This document shows positions 40,956-44,924 of a DNA stretch of 44,924 nucleotides, in pieces. Source of the stretch: Bacteroidales bacterium UBA1754 (lineage in GTDB: Bacteria; Bacteroidota; Bacteroidia; Bacteroidales; Paludibacteraceae). Every line of letters starts with the position of its first letter. Positions within the stretch are counted from its first letter, which is position 1. A model generated the notes under the pieces. The model searched no databases and was not told where the DNA came from. It saw only the letters and a program-made list of their open reading frames with translations. The DNA lies in the NCBI GenBank assembly GCA_002315615.1, contig DCHK01000050.1:1-44924 (forward strand). Reading direction: 5' to 3'. Made by a program: the position numbers and the translations under genes.

Positions 40956-42743
40956 CTACTTTTTCCCCTTTTTGCGTTCGGCACGTTGGCGGCGACGTTC
41001 TTCTTTGAACTTGTTGCCAGATTTTCCTTTTTTGTCGTAGCGGTCTTCGGTATGACGTTTTTTCTTGTGGTCGCGATGAGCATCTCTGTGCTCGTTGTCA
41101 TTAAACCTACGTTGTGAGTTTTTGCGTGGGTTATCGTCCGAAACTGGTTGAAGCATCACTCTGCGTTGTTGAGAGAATGCGTTGATTATTTTATCAACTT
41201 GGTCGTTGAAAATATCGAAGAACGAGAAGTTTTGAGTGATTTCAATATCGCCCACACTGATGGACTTGTCGTCGGTAGTGTCATTTATCAGTCCAAGTAG
41301 TCGTCGTGGTGTAAATCCGTCTCTTGCTCCTTTGTTAATTTTGAAACGTGTGCGTTCGCCGTGTCCTTTTCTGCCACTTCGCTTACCTTTTTCACCATCT
41401 TTTTGACGTTCTTCTTTTACTTCTATATTCAAGTCGATGGCATCTTTGTAGTATTCGAGGAATCTGTTGAACTCAATAGAAGCAAAGCGTTTGATAAGTT
41501 CTTCTCTGCTCATACTATTGAGTCTTGCGAATATCTCTGGCATAAATGGATCTATTTCCTCATCGTTTACCGTTACGTTTTCCATTTTCGAGATAAAGTA
41601 CATCAACTGTTTTTTGCATACTTCCAGTCCGTTAGGAATTTGTGCTTGCTCAAAATTTTTGTTGATGATTTTCTCAATAGCACGAATTTTGTGGCGTTCT
41701 TTTGTGTGGATGATTGATACCGAAACGCCCGATTTGTTTGCTCTACCTGTACGTCCACTTCGGTGGGTGTAAACTTCTACATCATCAGGCAGATTGTAGT
41801 TAATTACGTGCGTCAAATCGTTCACGTCAAGACCTCGTGCAGCAACATCTGTAGCCACAAGCAGTTGCAAGTTTTTGATACGGAATTTTTGCATCACGCT
41901 GTCGCGTTGTGGTTGCGATAGGTCGCCGTGTAGCGCATCTGCGTTGTATCCGTCTTTCATTAGGTGTTCTGCCACTTCTTTTGTTTCTTGTCTGGTGCGA
42001 CAGAAAACTATTCCGTATATGTCAGGATTCAAATCTACAATTCTTTTCAGTGCCAAATATCTATTTTTGGCTTGCACCATATAGTACACGTGTTGCACAT
42101 TTTCGGCACCCGCATTTTTCTTTCCTACCGAAATTTCTTCGTAGTCGTTCATATATTTGCTCACAATGTTGGCAATTTCTTTTGGCATTGTGGCAGAAAA
42201 TAGGAATGTGCGTCTATCTTGTGGAGTTTGTTCTATAATGGTTTGTATGTCTTCTTGAAATCCCATATTCAGCATTTCGTCGGCCTCGTCGAGCACCAAA
42301 AACTGAATGTTAGAAATGTTCACTTTCTTTCTTTTGCAAAGGTCAATCAATCTACCTGGCGTAGCAACCAATATTTGTGGAGCGACGTCGAGTTGCTTCA
42401 ATTGCCTTACAATATCTTCGCCTCCGTACACAGGAACAACTCTCAGTTTCTTGAAGTATTTTGAGAAGTTTTTTAGGTCGTTTGATATTTGAATGCACAA
42501 CTCGCGTGTAGGGGCGAGTACCAACATCTGAATGCGGTTTTCGTTTTCGTTCAGTTGTTGCAAAGTTGGTAGTCCAAAGGCGGCTGTTTTTCCCGTTCCT
42601 GTTTGTGCAAGTGCTACCAAGTCTTTACCGCAGTTTATGATATATGGTATAGTTCTTTCTTGTATTGGCATAGGGCTTTCAAACCCTAATTCTGTAATGG
42701 CTTTTAGGATTTGTTCCTTCAAACCGAATTCGTCAAATGTCAT
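40956..42743 (-). CDS. deaD: DEAD-box RNA helicase with DbpA-type RNA-binding domain
   Basis: A 595-residue helicase from the ATG at 42743 (MTFDEFGLKEQ, where homologues start). An upstream ATG at 42779 would overlap comB by 23 nt. Motifs: Q (ESPMPIQE), I AQTGTGKT, PTRELCIQ, II DEAD, III SAT, VI HRSGRTGRA. Residues ~450-540 resemble the DbpA RNA-binding domain (FKINKGARDGFTPRRLLGLI). The C-terminal ~60 residues are highly basic, with many Lys, Arg and His. Likely role: rRNA remodelling and ribosome assembly, cold adaptation. Confidence 0.93.
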   Translation of the reverse strand: MTFDEFGLKEQILKAITELGFESPMPIQERTIPYIINCGKDLVALAQTGTGKTAAFGLPTLQQLNENENRIQMLVLAPTRELCIQISNDLKNFSKYFKKLRVVPVYGGEDIVRQLKQLDVAPQILVATPGRLIDLCKRKKVNISNIQFLVLDEADEMLNMGFQEDIQTIIEQTPQDRRTFLFSATMPKEIANIVSKYMNDYEEISVGKKNAGAENVQHVYYMVQAKNRYLALKRIVDLNPDIYGIVFCRTRQETKEVAEHLMKDGYNADALHGDLSQPQRDSVMQKFRIKNLQLLVATDVAARGLDVNDLTHVINYNLPDDVEVYTHRSGRTGRANKSGVSVSIIHTKERHKIRAIEKIINKNFEQAQIPNGLEVCKKQLMYFISKMENVTVNDEEIDPFMPEIFARLNSMSREELIKRFASIEFNRFLEYYKDAIDLNIEVKEERQKDGEKGKRSGRKGHGERTRFKINKGARDGFTPRRLLGLINDTTDDKSISVGDIEITQNFSFFDIFNDQVDKIINAFSQQRRVMLQPVSDDNPRKNSQRRFNDNEHRDAHRDHKKKRHTEDRYDKKGKSGNKFKEERRRQRAERKKGKK

Positions 42744-42756
42744 GTTTTTTATAAAA

Positions 42757-43464
42757 TTATAGCGTAAGATATTCTCCATTAAAAACGGGCACCACGTCGG
42801 TCGTATCTGTCGAAATACAATATTCTATGCAATCGCCATTGCCGTTTTTGTTCAGTCTGGTGTATTGTGCCACTTTTTTGATGTATTCTGATAAATTTCC
42901 TTTTGCCAAGTTCCATAAATCTACAGAAGCAATAGCAGAATCGCAAATAGTAGAGTAGTTTGCATTATTTAACAATTGCTCGCAAATGGCTCCTGCAAAT
43001 AGTGTGTCTTCAAGGTTGAATCTGCCTTTCCAACCTGAGCACATTATTATCACGTCGCAGTTTTTGGAAATAGCCCAATTTGTAACTGCCGTTAGGTTTG
43101 GAAAAGAACCTATGGCAATGCCGTTGCAACCTGCTGCTGCGTGTATGGCACGTGTGCCGTTGGTAGTGCAGTAAACCAAATCTTTTCCACAGATATTTTC
43201 TTTCGAAAAATTGTGTGGTGAGTTGCCAAAGTCAGCCTCTGGTCGTTTAATGCCGTCTTTTTCTGATGCAACTAAGTATCCGTTTGCCCTGTATTTCAAT
43301 GCCTCGGAAAAATCGGCAACAGGTATTATTTTATTCACGCCGTTCACAAATGCGGCACAAATAGATGACGTTGCTCGCAATACATCTACCACAATTACAG
43401 CAGCATTGGTATTACGAAAAGTTTCAAAATTTTCGAGTGTGAAACAAACTTCTATTTTGTTCAT
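42757..43464 (-). CDS. comB: 2-phosphosulfolactate phosphatase
   Basis: A 235-residue ComB-family phosphatase (MNKIEVCFTLENFE start at 43464; an upstream alternative would run into pepT). Marks are VVDVLRATSSICAAF, ASEKDGIKRPEADFGNSP, YCTTNGTRAIHAA and SGWKGRFNLEDTLFAGAI. In methanogens it dephosphorylates phosphosulfolactate to sulfolactate in coenzyme M synthesis. In Bacteroidota no such pathway is evident and comA/comC are absent from the window, so its physiological role is uncertain. It is 23 nt after pepT. Confidence 0.9.
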   Translation of the reverse strand: MNKIEVCFTLENFETFRNTNAAVIVVDVLRATSSICAAFVNGVNKIIPVADFSEALKYRANGYLVASEKDGIKRPEADFGNSPHNFSKENICGKDLVYCTTNGTRAIHAAAGCNGIAIGSFPNLTAVTNWAISKNCDVIIMCSGWKGRFNLEDTLFAGAICEQLLNNANYSTICDSAIASVDLWNLAKGNLSEYIKKVAQYTRLNKNGNGDCIEYCISTDTTDVVPVFNGEYLTL

Positions 43465-43487
43465 ATAGCAAAAAGTGAGTTTTTTAG

Positions 43488-44726
43488 TTATGCTTGCGTG
43501 TCGTTTTGTACTGCCAATTCGCAAATTTTCACGATTGTATCTACTGCTTTTTCCATAGATTGTACGGGAATGTATTCGTATCTGCCGTGAAAATTATGTC
43601 CGCCCGAAAAAATGTTAGGACAAATCAGACCTTTGAACGATAGTTGACATCCATCGGTTCCTCCACGTATAGGCAATTCCAATGGTACTACGCCCACTTG
43701 CTCCATTGCTTTGTGTGCCAAACGTACAATGTGCATATTTGGAACAATTTTTTCGTACATATTGTAGTATTGGTCGTTCAGTTCAATGGTACAAGTGTCT
43801 TCGCCAAATTCGGCGTTAATTTTTCTGCCAAGGTGTTCAAATTCTTTTTTTCTACGTTCAAATCTATCTCTGTCAAAGTCTCTGATAATGTATGTGAGAG
43901 ATGTTTTCTCTACCGTTCCGTCGAATTTTATCAAATGGAAAAATCCTTCGTAACCTTCGGTGTGTTCTGGTGTGTCGTAGCGTGGCAACATACTCATAAA
44001 TTGATTGGCAATGCGAATAGAGTTCACCATTTTACCTTTGGCATATCCTGGGTGTACGTTCACACCTTTGAATGTTAGTTTTGCCGAGGCAGCGTTGAAG
44101 TTTTCATATTGCAATTCACCAATTTGTCCACCATCTATGGTGTATGCCCAATCTGCAGCAAAGTCTTCTACGTTGAAGTTGTCGGCACCTTGTCCAATCT
44201 CTTCGTCGGGAGTGAAAGCCACACGTATTTTTCCGTGCTTTATTTCAGGGTGATTTTTCAAAAATTCCATTGCCGACATAATTTCTGCAATGCCTGCTTT
44301 GTCGTCAGAACCGAGCAGAGTTTTGCCGTTTGTCAAAATCAAATCTTTGCCAATATAGTTCTTTATTTCTGGGAAATCGGCAGTGTGTAGCACAATGTTT
44401 TCTTCTTTGTTTAGAACAATGTCGTTACCATCGTAGTTGTTCACTATTTGTGGCTCAACGTGCCTTCCTGTCAGTTCAGGACTCGTGTCCATGTGTGCAA
44501 TGAAACCAATAGTAGGAGAGTCCTCATTGTCGGTGTTCGAAGGTAGTGTGGCTGTAAGGTATCCGTTGTCGTCAAGTTTCACGTCGGAAAGTCCTATTTC
44601 GTTCAGTTCATTTTCTAAAAAATTAGCAAAAATCATTTGCCCAGGCGTACTTGGAGTAAGTTTTGTACTTTCGTCAGATTGTGTGTCGAAACTTACATAC
44701 TTGAAAAATCGTTCGATGAGTAACAT
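43488..44726 (-). CDS. pepT: Peptidase T (tripeptide aminopeptidase)
   Basis: A 412-residue M20 di-zinc peptidase. Zinc motifs are GFIAHMDTSPE, LGSDDKAGIAEI and FTPDEEIGQGAD, with GGTDGCQLSFKG and SGGHNFHGRYEYIP near the C-terminus. It removes the N-terminal residue of tripeptides in the cytosol. I start it at the ATG 44726; a TTG at 44753 lies within the promoter box. It is first in an apparent pepT-comB-helicase run. Confidence 0.96.
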   Translation of the reverse strand: MLLIERFFKYVSFDTQSDESTKLTPSTPGQMIFANFLENELNEIGLSDVKLDDNGYLTATLPSNTDNEDSPTIGFIAHMDTSPELTGRHVEPQIVNNYDGNDIVLNKEENIVLHTADFPEIKNYIGKDLILTNGKTLLGSDDKAGIAEIMSAMEFLKNHPEIKHGKIRVAFTPDEEIGQGADNFNVEDFAADWAYTIDGGQIGELQYENFNAASAKLTFKGVNVHPGYAKGKMVNSIRIANQFMSMLPRYDTPEHTEGYEGFFHLIKFDGTVEKTSLTYIIRDFDRDRFERRKKEFEHLGRKINAEFGEDTCTIELNDQYYNMYEKIVPNMHIVRLAHKAMEQVGVVPLELPIRGGTDGCQLSFKGLICPNIFSGGHNFHGRYEYIPVQSMEKAVDTIVKICELAVQNDTQA

Positions 44727-44750
44727 ACCGCAGTTTTTTATTTTTTTTTG

Positions 44751-44758
44751 CAAAGATA
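44751..44758 (-). promoter_or_regulatory. Bacteroidota -7 box TATCTTTG for pepT
   Basis: Minus-strand TATCTTTG, 24 nt before the pepT ATG. It covers the alternative TTG start, arguing against it. Confidence 0.55.
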
Positions 44759-44769
44759 CATAATTATTT

Positions 44770-44889
44770 GTGTATTGTGTATTATGTGTTATGTATTATG
44801 ATTCGTTGTCCAATTGTCCAAATGTCCAAATGTCCAAATGACTCTTTACTTTTCACTTTTAACTCTTCACTTTTAACTTTTCACTCTAT
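44770..44889. repeat. Three adjacent word-repeat tracts
   Basis: GTGTATT/ATGTGTT heptamers (44770-44797, four units), TGTCCAAA octamers (44807-44838, four units) and ACTYTTH heptamers (44841-44889, seven units) follow each other in a gene-free right end. Confidence 0.8.
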
Positions 44890-44924
44890 TCTCAATTTGC
44901 CCCCAAGCCCCCTATTCTTATGAT

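Noticed and set aside
42744..42779. Longer N-terminus of the DEAD-box helicase
   Set aside because: The ATG at 42779 overlaps comB and adds residues not seen in homologues, which begin at the MTFDEF position.
44770..44889. CRISPR-like array
   Set aside because: Units are 7-8 bp with no spacers.

Overview
The window is a 44.9-kb stretch of a low-GC member of Bacteroidota, probably Bacteroidales. The evidence is (i) several lineage-typical proteins (DUF4494, DUF3127, DUF4293, DUF1573, a long SecA of about 1,100 residues, bifunctional HisB and RibBA), (ii) repeated TAnnTTTG promoter boxes of the Bacteroidota type in front of genes, and (iii) almost no Shine-Dalgarno sequences. Most of it is chromosomal housekeeping sequence. 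I see no tRNA, rRNA, CRISPR array, insertion sequence or phage gene.

Layout. 1-895 (-): 5'-terminal part of a flavodiiron protein gene. 1037-20883 (+): a long co-directional block holding DUF4494, a YggS-type PLP protein, a secreted TonB-C-like acidic protein, an M48 protease, CinA, CvpA, cytidine deaminase, a START-like protein, an LptF/G permease, RibBA, DUF3127, HisB, KdsB, MlaE/MlaF, an Ldh-family oxidoreductase, DUF1573, a GT2 glycosyltransferase, a nitroreductase, transketolase and MntP. 20880-28867 (-): a CDF metal exporter, a structured RNA that looks like 6S RNA, Lgt, SecA, a LysM glucosaminidase, a Usp-like protein and guanylate kinase. 28981-36654, mixed strands: an ABC exporter, an acyl-CoA synthetase, a rhodanese, an RluA-type pseudouridine synthase, an SDR, DUF4293 and a CDP-alcohol phosphatidyltransferase. 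36662-40863 (-): a four-gene restriction-modification island. 40956-44726 (-): a DEAD-box helicase, ComB and PepT.

Themes. Many genes serve the envelope: LptF/G, KdsB, MlaEF, Lgt, SecA, GT2, MsbA-like ABC, glucosaminidase and CDP-alcohol transferase. The one clearly accessory segment is the restriction island. In it a CTAG-type (MjaI-like) methylase/nuclease pair is flanked by a PD-(D/E)XK nuclease gene and a second N4/N6 methylase with an unexplained C-terminal module.

The two most notable non-coding observations are these. First, a 190-nt RNA on the minus strand at about 21821-22010 has a good promoter, a long closing stem, a central bubble, a UUCG-capped apical stem and a U-tract, which is the 6S RNA architecture. 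Second, there is a genome-style family of in-phase 7- to 8-bp tandem word repeats in many intergenic gaps. Each locus has its own word, some words are shared between distant loci, and the tracts often end 2-6 nt before a start codon.
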